Shown: piece after piece, positions 38,783 to 46,522 of the stretch
Layout of the letters: each line of letters starts with the position of its first letter
How positions within the stretch are numbered: position 1 is the stretch's first letter
Origin: JAUASW01 sp036880965
GTDB taxonomy: Bacteria; Pseudomonadota; Gammaproteobacteria; Burkholderiales; Burkholderiaceae_C
DNA length: 64,000 bases
Reading direction: 5' to 3'
Assembly: GCF_036880965.1 (NCBI RefSeq)
Contig: NZ_JBAJMV010000004.1
Span: 434,001-498,000, forward strand
Notes under the pieces: model-generated
Database searches by the model: none
What the model was told of the DNA's origin: nothing
Seen by the model: only the letters and a program-made list of their open reading frames with translations
Made by a program: the position numbers and the translations under genes

Positions 38783-39501
38783 GGGTGGGCCCCTTGCGCC
38801 GCAGCGGCAATGGCCGCGCGCTCCGCCGTGGTCTGCGCCACCTTGTCTCGCACATAGAGCGGCATGGCATCAGCCGCATCGAGCTTTTCGCCGGCCAGCC
38901 AGGCCTGCTCGGCCAGGCTGGCGAGTGCAGCGGCACGCGAGCGCGTCGCGGGCCAGGCCGGCACATCGCCCAGCGCCAATTGCGCTGCAAAAGGCTGCAA
39001 GGCCGAGCCACAGACGGCGCTCGGCGCGTGATCTTTCCAATGGGCCTTCAAGGCCTCGGGACTGTAGAGCGCGGGCGCATCCAGCGTCTGCCAGCCGCCA
39101 TCTGCCCATTGATAGCTGCCGGCATAGATCTCGTTCATGCGGGCATCCATCAGAACCCAGAGAGGCGCAGCAAGCGGAGCGCCTTGCTGGCGAGCATCTT
39201 CTGCAACCAGCATCAGGCTGTCGATGGCCAGCACCGGCTTGTTCCAGCCCAAGGCCAGGCCCTGCGCCACCGCGCAAGCGGTGCGCAAACCGGTGAACGC
39301 CCCCGGGCCGCGGCCGAAGGCAATCGCGTCAATCTGTTCGCCGCGCAGGCCGGCCCGGCTCAGGAGCGCCTGCACCTGCGGCAGGATCTCGGCCGAGGCC
39401 TTGGCACCGCCCTCGCCTTCAAAAAAAAAGCGCTCCGGCGGAGCGCTGAGCGCCAGGGTCAGTGCTTCCGTCGAGCTGTCGAGGGCCAGCAATGAAATCA
39501 T
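38779..39501 (-). CDS. tsaB: tRNA threonylcarbamoyladenosine biosynthesis protein TsaB
   Basis: Partner and activator of TsaD in forming t6A37 on ANN-decoding tRNAs. 240 aa of the actin-like ASKHA fold: LLALDSSTEALTLAL at the N-terminus, IAFGRGPGAFTGLRTACA, and MDARMNEIYAGSY. TsaB lacks the metal-binding histidines of TsaD, as here. TsaC, the enzyme making the TC-AMP intermediate, is encoded 3.3 kb away. A run of nine A on the plus strand (39421-39429) codes for FFF and could slip. First of the five ATGA-coupled genes. Confidence 0.95.
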   Translation of the reverse strand: MISLLALDSSTEALTLALSAPPERFFFEGEGGAKASAEILPQVQALLSRAGLRGEQIDAIAFGRGPGAFTGLRTACAVAQGLALGWNKPVLAIDSLMLVAEDARQQGAPLAAPLWVLMDARMNEIYAGSYQWADGGWQTLDAPALYSPEALKAHWKDHAPSAVCGSALQPFAAQLALGDVPAWPATRSRAAALASLAEQAWLAGEKLDAADAMPLYVRDKVAQTTAERAAIAAAAQGAHP

Positions 39502-39570
39502 GGCGCAAGTGTAGCCCCCGGCCCGGCGCCCGAGGCGCCGAGGACGGGGGGTTGCCGAGGCACAAGTCTG

Positions 39571-40254
39571 CTAGAACGAGTAGCCCAGCGACATCGAATA
39601 GGCGATCGGCCGGAAGTCGATCGTCGTCGTGCGGGTCACGTCGCCCGTGCGGGTGCTGGTGACCGCCTTCATGTCGCTCTTCACCTTGGCCGTCGCCACC
39701 GTGCCGACCAGGGCCCAGTTCTTGTCGATCTGGAAGTTCAGGCCCACATGCGCGGCCAGGCCCCAGGAGTCGGACACGTTGATCTTGGTCGAACCACCGC
39801 TGGCAGCATCGCCCGAGGCGGTGCTGTGGGCGCTGCTGAACTTGGTGTAGTTCACACCCAGCCCCACGAGAGGGGTGAGGCGCGGAATGATTTCGCCGAA
39901 GCGGTAGTTGACGAAGACCGTCGGCGGCAGCTGCTTGACCGAGGAGATCTGGCCAAAGGGCTCCAGGAAGCCACGGCCATAGACCTTGTGGCGCGGCGGA
40001 ATGCCCAACGCCACCTCGACCGACCACTGCGGCGTGAAGTGATAGGCATAGCCGAAGCCGGTGGTGCTGGCATCACCGACGTCCAGCAGGCCGCCTGGCG
40101 CCGGCACCGCCGGACCACCTTCCAGCGCCGGCGCCTTGGCGTGCACGTCGAGGTAGACACCGCCGATGTAGACGCTGTGGGCCTGCGCCGCAGCCAGGCC
40201 GGCCGCCAGGACAAGGCCCAGGCCAAGGGCGAGTTTGAGAACAGATTTCTTCAT
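39571..40254 (-). CDS. ompW: OmpW family outer membrane protein (second copy)
   Basis: 227 aa; signal peptide MKKSVLKLALGLGLVLAAGL…AQA, then an eight-strand barrel. Typical blocks are FTPQWSVEVALGIPPRHKVYG, QLPPTVFVNYRFGEIIPRLT and PLVGLGVNYTKFSS. The C-terminus AYSMSLGYSF ends in Phe. Compared with the copy at 19794 it has a longer loop rich in Gly/Ser/Ala (HSTASGDAASGGSTK). Same strand and 28 nt downstream of the lipase-like lipoprotein gene, so probably expressed with it, which suggests passage of a hydrophobic substrate; inference. Confidence 0.92.
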   Translation of the reverse strand: MKKSVLKLALGLGLVLAAGLAAAQAHSVYIGGVYLDVHAKAPALEGGPAVPAPGGLLDVGDASTTGFGYAYHFTPQWSVEVALGIPPRHKVYGRGFLEPFGQISSVKQLPPTVFVNYRFGEIIPRLTPLVGLGVNYTKFSSAHSTASGDAASGGSTKINVSDSWGLAAHVGLNFQIDKNWALVGTVATAKVKSDMKAVTSTRTGDVTRTTTIDFRPIAYSMSLGYSF

Positions 40255-40281
40255 GGTGTTGTACTCCGCTTGTCGCTCGCC

Positions 40282-41649
40282 TTACTGACCGGAGGCCAGC
40301 ACCGTTTGGAAGAAGCCGCGCATCAGCGCCGTGCAGAACGGCGGCACCAGGCTGCCGTGGTACTGCGCTTGCGCATTGGCACCGGCCGCGGCCTTGGCCT
40401 GCTGGAAGCCACCGTACATGGTCTGGCCGACGATGCCCGCCGGCAGCGTGGACAGCGTCTCCAGGTCATAGGTAGCTGCCACCAGAGGCGCGGCACGCGT
40501 CTTCAGGTCCATGGACATCAGCGTGGTGTTGACGTCATAGAACACCGTCGGATCAAGCTTGCCGCCGCACATGGCCACCGGTCGTTTGGGCGTGAAGCCC
40601 AGCAGGGTGTTGGTCTGCAGCGCCTTGCGGTAGTTGGAGCTCTGATAGCCGGCGCGGAAGCTGTCGTTCAACAGGCCACCGGTACCGAACAGCTTGGTGA
40701 AGGTCGGGTCGGCCGGCAGCTTGCCGCCGGCGATCAGGTCGGCGATGGGCGTGTCGGTCGGGAACAGCGTCTCGATGCTCGCGGCATACGGTGCCTGATA
40801 GGCCTCGGCCGTGCTCGCGTACATGTTCCCGTAGGACTTCTGATAGCTCGTCAGCAGCAGCGGCACGAACAGCGTGGCACCGGCGTTGACCGGGCCTGCT
40901 CCAGTCACGACGTCACCGAAGCCGACCATGTTGTAGGGGCCGGACATCGAACCCGAGGCCGTGACGGTGAACTCGGACGAGTAGTCTCGCTCGATGATCT
41001 TGTGCGTCGCCATCGACACATGGCCGCCCTGCGAATAGCCGCTGATGAACAGCTTGCTGGAGGGCTTGGTGCTGCTGTCGGCCATCAGGTTGGCCTTGGC
41101 GGCACGCAGGCCGTCAACCATGTCGATCGCCTGCGCCTCGGCATTCAGGTAGGGGTGGTAGGACAGCGAGGACTTGTCGTAGCCCAGGTAGTTGGGCGCC
41201 ACGACGATGAAGCCCTGGGCTGCATACATGGCCATCAGCAGCGAGGCCTCGCCGTTCTTCTGCACGTCGGCCATGTTGTAGCTCTTGGTCGTCGTCGTGC
41301 CGTGGGCGTAGAGCAGCACCGGGCGTTCGCCGGTGCAGGCCGCGGCCGTGCCCTTGGGCACCAGCACGCCGGCCGAAGCGGTGGCCGGCAGGCCCATCGG
41401 ATCGCGCGTCATGTAGAGCACGTAGCGGATTTCGACATCGCAGACCGCCTTGCCGGTCAGCGCCTGGGCGCCAGAGGCCGCCGTGCCGGCATCGACCTGG
41501 GCGGCCGTGGCCGCACCGGCCACCAGGGCCGTGATGATGGTCGCGCGCGCGGGCGGCGGATCATCGGTCTTGTTGTTTGCGCCGCCGCCGCAGCCTGCCA
41601 GCGCGGCGCTGGCCAGGACCGCCAGGGCCAGATGTTTCTTGGTGCTCAT
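40282..41649 (-). CDS. Lipase/esterase-like alpha/beta-hydrolase lipoprotein
   Basis: 455-aa lipoprotein: the signal peptide ends in the lipobox LAGC. The nucleophile elbow GYSQGG has S206; preceding PVLLYAHGTTTTKS gives the oxyanion HG dipeptide. VVAPNYLGYDKSSLSYHPY is seen in secretory lipase-like (LIP/DUF3089-like) enzymes. Substrate is probably an ester such as lipid or polyester monomer; not determinable. Transcribed from a promoter with a palindromic operator between its -35 and -10, in a likely unit with the downstream ompW. Confidence 0.78.
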   Translation of the reverse strand: MSTKKHLALAVLASAALAGCGGGANNKTDDPPPARATIITALVAGAATAAQVDAGTAASGAQALTGKAVCDVEIRYVLYMTRDPMGLPATASAGVLVPKGTAAACTGERPVLLYAHGTTTTKSYNMADVQKNGEASLLMAMYAAQGFIVVAPNYLGYDKSSLSYHPYLNAEAQAIDMVDGLRAAKANLMADSSTKPSSKLFISGYSQGGHVSMATHKIIERDYSSEFTVTASGSMSGPYNMVGFGDVVTGAGPVNAGATLFVPLLLTSYQKSYGNMYASTAEAYQAPYAASIETLFPTDTPIADLIAGGKLPADPTFTKLFGTGGLLNDSFRAGYQSSNYRKALQTNTLLGFTPKRPVAMCGGKLDPTVFYDVNTTLMSMDLKTRAAPLVAATYDLETLSTLPAGIVGQTMYGGFQQAKAAAGANAQAQYHGSLVPPFCTALMRGFFQTVLASGQ

Positions 41650-41693
41650 GCAAACCTCGCAGTGAGTTGTCTCTCTTGTTGATCGGAATGTTG

Positions 41694-41722
41694 AAAATAG
41701 AACGACCGTTCGTTTTTCACAA
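41694..41722 (-). promoter_or_regulatory. Lipase-lipoprotein promoter with embedded TetR-type operator
   Basis: On the minus strand: -35 TTGTGA (41717-41722), a 17-nt spacer, -10 TATTTT (41694-41699). The spacer contains AACGACCGTTCGTT on the plus strand (41701-41714), a palindrome with one mismatched pair, of the AACGA…TCGTT kind bound by TetR-family repressors. Such placement gives repression by blocking polymerase. No TetR gene lies in the window, so the regulator is elsewhere. Confidence 0.65.
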
Positions 41723-41760
41723 AAAGACTATAAGTGCGCCACTCCGCGCACCCGGAAAGT

Positions 41761-41797
41761 AAAAACCCCGACCTTGTCGCCAAGGTCGGGGTTTCGT
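41761..41797 (-). terminator. Strong terminator after the SGNH-like gene
   Basis: A 13-bp stem (41763-41775 with 41782-41794) around a 6-nt loop, with five T at the end on the minus strand. It isolates the SGNH-like transcript from the lipase promoter. With A/T runs on both sides it may work in both directions. Confidence 0.85.
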
Positions 41798-41830
41798 TGC
41801 GCTTTATGCGACAGCGATCAGGCAGCAGCG

Positions 41831-42781
41831 TCAGAACGGGTTGTTGACAGCCCGCGAGAGTGCTTCCTGGCCGATCACGTTCTGGCCAGCGGGGCCGAGC
41901 CAGTAGTCGTTGGCCCACAGCCAGCCGTCGGCACTGGCCTCGGCCAGCAAGGTCTTGGTGGTGCAATCGGTGATGGCCACCGTCGTCAGGCAGGCGGGGT
42001 CGGTCCCGTTGCTCAAGTTGAAGTAAGCCGGGTAGCGCGCTGCATTGAGGATGCGCTCGTCCGCCAGCACCAGGCCGATCTTGCGGCCATCGTTGCGGAT
42101 GTTGAGACGGAAGTTGGTGTTGAACTCGGTCGTCAGCTCGCTCAGGAACTTGGCCCGGTCGGTGTCCTGCTTGGTCAGCTTTTCCTTCAGCGCATAAGGC
42201 GTGACACCCATGTCCGGCACGGTCGGCACGACCACCCGGCCGCCGGCATCGGCAACACGGTTCACCTGGGCGGCCCACAGCTTGCCCAGGTCGCGGGCAC
42301 TGTTGATCAAGGATTCGCGGCTGACGGCCGGGAATTGTTTGTACAACTCCAGGATGTCATTCGACCCGGCCATCATCGCCACCAGATCGTGGGCATTGAA
42401 GGTGCCGGTCGAGAAGAACACGTCCAGCTGGCTGCGCACGTCAGCTACCGTGGCGCCGGCCTTGGCAAACATCTGGCCCTGCGGCGCAGCAATGTTTTCC
42501 GGGTTGCACTGCGGGAACACCAGGCCGAAGTAGCTGGAAAGCGATTGCACCCAGACCGGGTTGCCCTGGCAGACCAATTGCCCGTTGGTATCGACGGCAT
42601 TGATCGTGTACTTCTTGCCCTGGGGTGTGATGGCCAGGTTTTCGTCGCCGAAAGCCATGATGCGCTTGGGTGCGAATCTCTCGATGGGCTCGGAACCGCC
42701 GCCGCATCCAACCAGGATGGCCGCCGCCACCCCCAGCATTGCCAGACCGAAGCGTCGGGCGCCATGCTTGAACCTGTTCAT
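41831..42781 (-). CDS. SGNH/GDSL-like lipoprotein lacking usual catalytic residues
   Basis: 316-aa lipoprotein; the lipobox LVGC puts the lipid on Cys26. Fold marks of the SGNH family are present: IMAFGDENL at block I, MMAGSND at block III (GxND) and a C-terminal DYWLGPAGQNVIG at block V. In active enzymes block I reads GDS; here it is G44-D45-E46, and the block V DxxH has no His. The protein is therefore probably inactive or uses other chemistry. Start at 42781 follows a GGAG site; an ATG at 42796 is also in frame. Own terminator downstream. Confidence 0.72.
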   Translation of the reverse strand: MNRFKHGARRFGLAMLGVAAAILVGCGGGSEPIERFAPKRIMAFGDENLAITPQGKKYTINAVDTNGQLVCQGNPVWVQSLSSYFGLVFPQCNPENIAAPQGQMFAKAGATVADVRSQLDVFFSTGTFNAHDLVAMMAGSNDILELYKQFPAVSRESLINSARDLGKLWAAQVNRVADAGGRVVVPTVPDMGVTPYALKEKLTKQDTDRAKFLSELTTEFNTNFRLNIRNDGRKIGLVLADERILNAARYPAYFNLSNGTDPACLTTVAITDCTTKTLLAEASADGWLWANDYWLGPAGQNVIGQEALSRAVNNPF

Positions 42782-42826
42782 CAACTCTCCATCCATTGCT
42801 TGTAGACCGACTCGCTGCACGCGGGT

Positions 42827-43804
42827 TCAGCCTTTGAAGGCTGCCGCCGCGCGCGACAACCGATCCCTGACGCCGTCCCATGCGCGATCAGGCGGCGGTT
42901 CCTCAATCCATATCTCGCTGGCACCAGAGGCGTCCAGCTCGCGCAGCACCGCAAAAAGCTGCTGCGCCGCCGCCAAGGCGTCGTCGGGCATGCGCTGCAT
43001 CAGCGCGCCCGCGCCCAGCGCGACGGTGCGTGAATATACCGCCAGCGTCGGTGACCAATGTTTCGCCACCTGTTCTGCCAGGTCATCGCCGGTAAACAGG
43101 CGCACCCGGGCCCGTGGCGCGTAATGGGCGGCCAGCGTGCCGGAAGCCCGCGGGGCCTCACCGTCCGGCAGGCGCAGAGGCTCACCGGCCGCGGCCTCGA
43201 TCTGGGCCGGCGTCAGCACGCCGGGGCGCAGGAGCACCGGATGACCCCGGCTGCAATCCACGATGCTGGACTCGATGCCCACGTCGCAGTCGCCACCATC
43301 GAGCACCAGCAGGCCGGGCTCGAATTCTTCGATCACATGGCGGGCGCGCGTCGGGCTGATGCGGCCGAAGCGGTTGGCGCTGGGCGCGGCCACGCCGTGG
43401 ACGCCCAGCGGACGGGCCGCTTCCAGCAGGGCCCGGGCCACCGGATGGGCCGGGCAGCGCAGGCCGATGGTGCCCTGCCCACCAGCCGCCGCAGCAGCCA
43501 CGCCTTCGCGGCGCGGCACGATCAGCGTCAAGGGGCCGGGCCAGAAGGCAGCGATCAGGCGCCGGGCCACCGGTGGCAGCTCGGCGGCGAAATGCAGGGC
43601 GTCCTCGGCGTCCAGCACATGGACGATCAGCGGATGGTCGGCCGGGCGGCCCTTGGCGGCAAAGATCTTGGCCACGGCCGCGTCGACATCGGCACGTGCA
43701 GCCAGGCCGTAGACCGTCTCGGTTGGCAGGCCCACGAGCTCACCCGCCGCCAGCGCCTCGGCGGCGCGGCGCAGCTCGGCCGGGTCCTGTCCGTTCAAGA
43801 GCAT
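42827..43804 (-). CDS. tsaC: Threonylcarbamoyl-AMP synthase (Sua5/YwlC long form)
   Basis: Makes threonylcarbamoyl-AMP from threonine, bicarbonate and ATP for t6A37. 325 aa: YrdC-like domain with LVGLPTETVYGLAARADVDA and KGRPADHPLIVHV, GTIGLRCPAHPVARALLEA and APSANRFGRISPTRARHV, then a C-terminal Sua5 domain (LAAHYAPRARVRLFTGDD). The two-domain Sua5 form contrasts with short E. coli TsaC. Next gene purK ends 6 nt downstream of its start codon side (43811), so it closes a purE–purK–tsaC unit. Confidence 0.94.
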   Translation of the reverse strand: MLLNGQDPAELRRAAEALAAGELVGLPTETVYGLAARADVDAAVAKIFAAKGRPADHPLIVHVLDAEDALHFAAELPPVARRLIAAFWPGPLTLIVPRREGVAAAAAGGQGTIGLRCPAHPVARALLEAARPLGVHGVAAPSANRFGRISPTRARHVIEEFEPGLLVLDGGDCDVGIESSIVDCSRGHPVLLRPGVLTPAQIEAAAGEPLRLPDGEAPRASGTLAAHYAPRARVRLFTGDDLAEQVAKHWSPTLAVYSRTVALGAGALMQRMPDDALAAAQQLFAVLRELDASGASEIWIEEPPPDRAWDGVRDRLSRAAAAFKG

Positions 43805-43810
43805 CGGTGT

Positions 43811-44977
43811 CTACCAGTCGGTCGGCAGGCCCAGCAGCACGGCCGCCTGGCGAGCGGCAGCGGCAGCGAGCTCGGGCGTAGCCGCCGTCACGTTCAGATG
43901 GCCCATCTTGCGGCCGGGGCGCGCGCTGGTCTTGCCGTAGAGATGCAGATGCGTGCCCGGAATGGCAAGGACTTGGGCCCAGGCCGGGCTCCGTTCTTCG
44001 CCATCGGCATCGAACCAAAGGTCACCGAGCAAGTTCAGCATAACGACCGGCGAATGCAGACGTGGCGTATTCAGCGGCAGACAGGCGAGTGCGCGAACTT
44101 GCGCCTCGAACTGCGTGATGTCGCAGGCATCCAGCGTGTAGTGGCCGGAATTGTGCGGGCGCGGCGCCATCTCGTTGACCAGCAGGCGGCCGTCGGTCAG
44201 CAAGAAAAACTCGACGCAGAGCACGCCGACATAGCCCAGCTCGGTGGCGATGCGCGCAGCCGAGGCACGCGCCTTGGCTTGCACATCAGCCGGCACGCTG
44301 GGCGCCGGCACCTCGGTGACGGCCAGGATGCCGTCGCGATGCAGGTTCTGCTGCACCGGGAACTCGACCACCTGGCCATCGGCGCCGCGCGCCACGATCA
44401 CCGACAGCTCGAGCTGCAAGGGCAGCAGTTGCTCCAGCACGCAGGGCACGCCCTTCATGGCGGCAAACGCGGCGGCCAGCTCGGCGCGGTCGCGCACGCG
44501 GGCCTGGCCCTTGCCGTCATAGCCCATGCGGGCGGTCTTGAGAATGCCGGGCAGGAGCGACGCATCGACAGCGGCCAGATCGGCCTCGCTGCGGATCACG
44601 GCATAGGGTGCGCATTCGACGCCGCTGGCCTTGAAATGCGCCTTCTCGTCGGCGCGGTCCTGGCACTTGGCCACGGCACTGCCGGCCGGCGCCACGGTGC
44701 GCGTGGCGGCGAGTTGGGCCAGCGCCTGTGCCGGCACATTCTCGAATTCGGTGGTGATCGCGTCGCAGGCCTCGGCCAACTGGGCCAGGCCCTGCGGGTC
44801 GAGGTAGTCGGCACGGATCTGCTGATGGGCGACTGCGCCCGCCGGGCTTTCGGCATCGGGGTCCAGCACCACCGTGCGATAGCCCAGGCTTTGCGCCGCC
44901 TGCACGAACATGCGGCCGAGCTGGCCGCCACCCATCACACCCAGCGTGGCAACGCCCGGCAGCAAGACCTTGGACAT
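43811..44977 (-). CDS. purK: N5-carboxyaminoimidazole ribonucleotide synthase
   Basis: ATP-grasp enzyme converting AIR and bicarbonate to N5-CAIR in purine synthesis. 388 aa; GVMGGGQLGRMFVQAAQSLG is the N-terminal nucleotide-fold start, KTARMGYDGKGQARV an ATP-grasp loop, and NEMAPRPHNSGHYTLDAC the metal/ATP-binding block specific to PurK. The start overlaps the purE stop by one base (44977), giving coupled translation; PurE uses its labile product directly. Confidence 0.96.
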   Translation of the reverse strand: MSKVLLPGVATLGVMGGGQLGRMFVQAAQSLGYRTVVLDPDAESPAGAVAHQQIRADYLDPQGLAQLAEACDAITTEFENVPAQALAQLAATRTVAPAGSAVAKCQDRADEKAHFKASGVECAPYAVIRSEADLAAVDASLLPGILKTARMGYDGKGQARVRDRAELAAAFAAMKGVPCVLEQLLPLQLELSVIVARGADGQVVEFPVQQNLHRDGILAVTEVPAPSVPADVQAKARASAARIATELGYVGVLCVEFFLLTDGRLLVNEMAPRPHNSGHYTLDACDITQFEAQVRALACLPLNTPRLHSPVVMLNLLGDLWFDADGEERSPAWAQVLAIPGTHLHLYGKTSARPGRKMGHLNVTAATPELAAAAARQAAVLLGLPTDW

Positions 44978-45477
44978 CAGACGAGGTCCTTGCTCATGCC
45001 GTTGGCGTGCTCGGTCTGACGGACCCGGTAGGCTGCCAGCTTGGCACGCAGGCCTTCGTCATGCGCCGCCAGCATGGCCACGGCAAACAGGGCCGCATTG
45101 CCTGCGCCTGCTGTGCCGATGGCAAAGGTGGCGACCGGGATGCCCTTGGGCATCTGGACGATGGAATGCAGCGAATCAACGCCCTGCAAATGGCGGCTGG
45201 CCACCGGTACGCCCAGGACCGGCACCGGTGTCTTGGCGGCCAGCATGCCCGGCAGATGGGCGGCACCGCCCGCGCCGGCAATGATGGCGCGCAGGCCGCG
45301 GCCTTCAGCGGCTTCTGCGTAGCGGAACATCTCGTCCGGCATGCGGTGCGCGGAGACGACCTTCGCCTCGAAGGCGATACCGAACTCGGAGAGAATGTCG
45401 GCGGCGTGCTTCATGGTCTCCCAGTCGCTGCTGGAGCCCATCACCACGCCAACCAAGGGGGAGGCGCTTTGCTGCAT
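44977..45477 (-). CDS. purE: N5-carboxyaminoimidazole ribonucleotide mutase
   Basis: Rearranges N5-CAIR to CAIR. 166 aa with VGVVMGSSSDWETMKHA, VVSAHRMPDEMFRYA (catalytic His in SAHR) and AGAGGAAHLPGMLAAKT, hallmarks of class I PurE. The start at 45477 is chosen since family members begin just before the VMGSSSDW block. Overlaps purK by one base. First gene of a minus-strand unit purE–purK–tsaC, divergent from the thioredoxin gene. Confidence 0.97.
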   Translation of the reverse strand: MQQSASPLVGVVMGSSSDWETMKHAADILSEFGIAFEAKVVSAHRMPDEMFRYAEAAEGRGLRAIIAGAGGAAHLPGMLAAKTPVPVLGVPVASRHLQGVDSLHSIVQMPKGIPVATFAIGTAGAGNAALFAVAMLAAHDEGLRAKLAAYRVRQTEHANGMSKDLV

Positions 45478-45569
45478 AGGCTGCACGGCTCGCTCATTGG
45501 GCTGGAAAGCCTTGAATTGTAGGCGGCCGCTGCCACCTGCCCCTTCAGACCCCATCCGACGCTGACGCC

Positions 45570-46508
45570 ATGACCGACATCACCCTGCAAAATTTTGAAG
45601 CCGAGCTGCTGGCTGCCTCGATGCAGCAGCCCGTGCTGCTGGACATCTGGGCACCCTGGTGCGGCCCCTGCAAGGCGCTCGGCCCGATCCTGGAAAAGCT
45701 GGAAGCCGCCTACGCTGGCCGCTTCAAGCTCGCCAAGCTCAACAGCGATGAGCAGCAGGAGATTGCCAGCCAGCTGAGCCAGGCCTTCGGCGTGCGCTCG
45801 ATCCCCTTCTGCGTGATGTTTGTCGGCGGCCAGCCGGTGGACGGCTTTGTCGGCGCCATTCCCGAAGGCCAGATCCGCGAATTCCTGGACAAGCATGTGC
45901 CGCCCGCGCTGGAAGGCGAAACAGCCCTGCCCGATGAGCAGGCCGTTGCGCCTGCCGAGGACGAAGGCAATGCGCTGGACCGCCTGATGGCTGCCGTCGA
46001 AGCCAACCCGGCGGACGAGACCGCCCGCTTCGACCTGGTGCGCGCGCTGCTGGAAGTCGACCAGGTGGGCGCCGCCCGAGATGTCTTCACGCCCGTCGCA
46101 GCCAAGGCCGCCGACACCATCACGCCGCACGCACGTTTCGCGGCCCTGGCCCATTGGCTGGCCGCCGCCGAAAGCCGGGCCGACGCCACGGCCGCCCAGG
46201 CTGCCATCGCCAGCAACAAGCGCGACTTCGACGCCCGCTTTGCACTGGCCCAGTCGCACTTTGCCGCGCGGCGCTTCACCGAGGCCATGGACGAGCTGCT
46301 GGAAATCATCATGCGCGACAAGGCCTGGAACGGCGAATTGGCGCGCAAGACCTATGTGGCCATCCTGGAGCTCCTGACGAAGCCGACCCCGAAGGCTCAG
46401 ACCACCGAGGCCAAGGGCACGCTTGAGATTGCCGGCAAGGCCAATGTGCCGCCGGCCGACCCGCTGATCGACCAGTACCGGCGCAAGCTCAGCATGGCGC
46501 TGTTCTGA
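45570..46508 (+). CDS. Thioredoxin–TPR protein (CnoX/YbbN-like)
   Basis: 312 aa. An N-terminal thioredoxin domain with intact C31-G-P-C34 (WAPWCGPCKALGPILEK) and cis-Pro in VRSIPFCVMF is followed by a TPR-like C-terminal half (RLMAAVEANPADETARFDLV…RRFTEAMDELLEIIMRDKAW). E. coli CnoX lacks the second Cys and acts as a chaperedoxin passing clients to GroEL; the CGPC here suggests that redox activity is retained. Cytosolic: no signal peptide. Divergent from purE, 92 nt apart. Confidence 0.9.
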   Translation: MTDITLQNFEAELLAASMQQPVLLDIWAPWCGPCKALGPILEKLEAAYAGRFKLAKLNSDEQQEIASQLSQAFGVRSIPFCVMFVGGQPVDGFVGAIPEGQIREFLDKHVPPALEGETALPDEQAVAPAEDEGNALDRLMAAVEANPADETARFDLVRALLEVDQVGAARDVFTPVAAKAADTITPHARFAALAHWLAAAESRADATAAQAAIASNKRDFDARFALAQSHFAARRFTEAMDELLEIIMRDKAWNGELARKTYVAILELLTKPTPKAQTTEAKGTLEIAGKANVPPADPLIDQYRRKLSMALF

Positions 46509-46522
46509 TCAGCGCGAACTGA

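Noticed and set aside
39421..39429. Run of nine A in tsaB as a phase-variable tract
   Set aside because: tsaB is generally essential and the tract codes for an uninterrupted, in-frame FFF; more likely chance, though frameshift counts could be looked at in reads.
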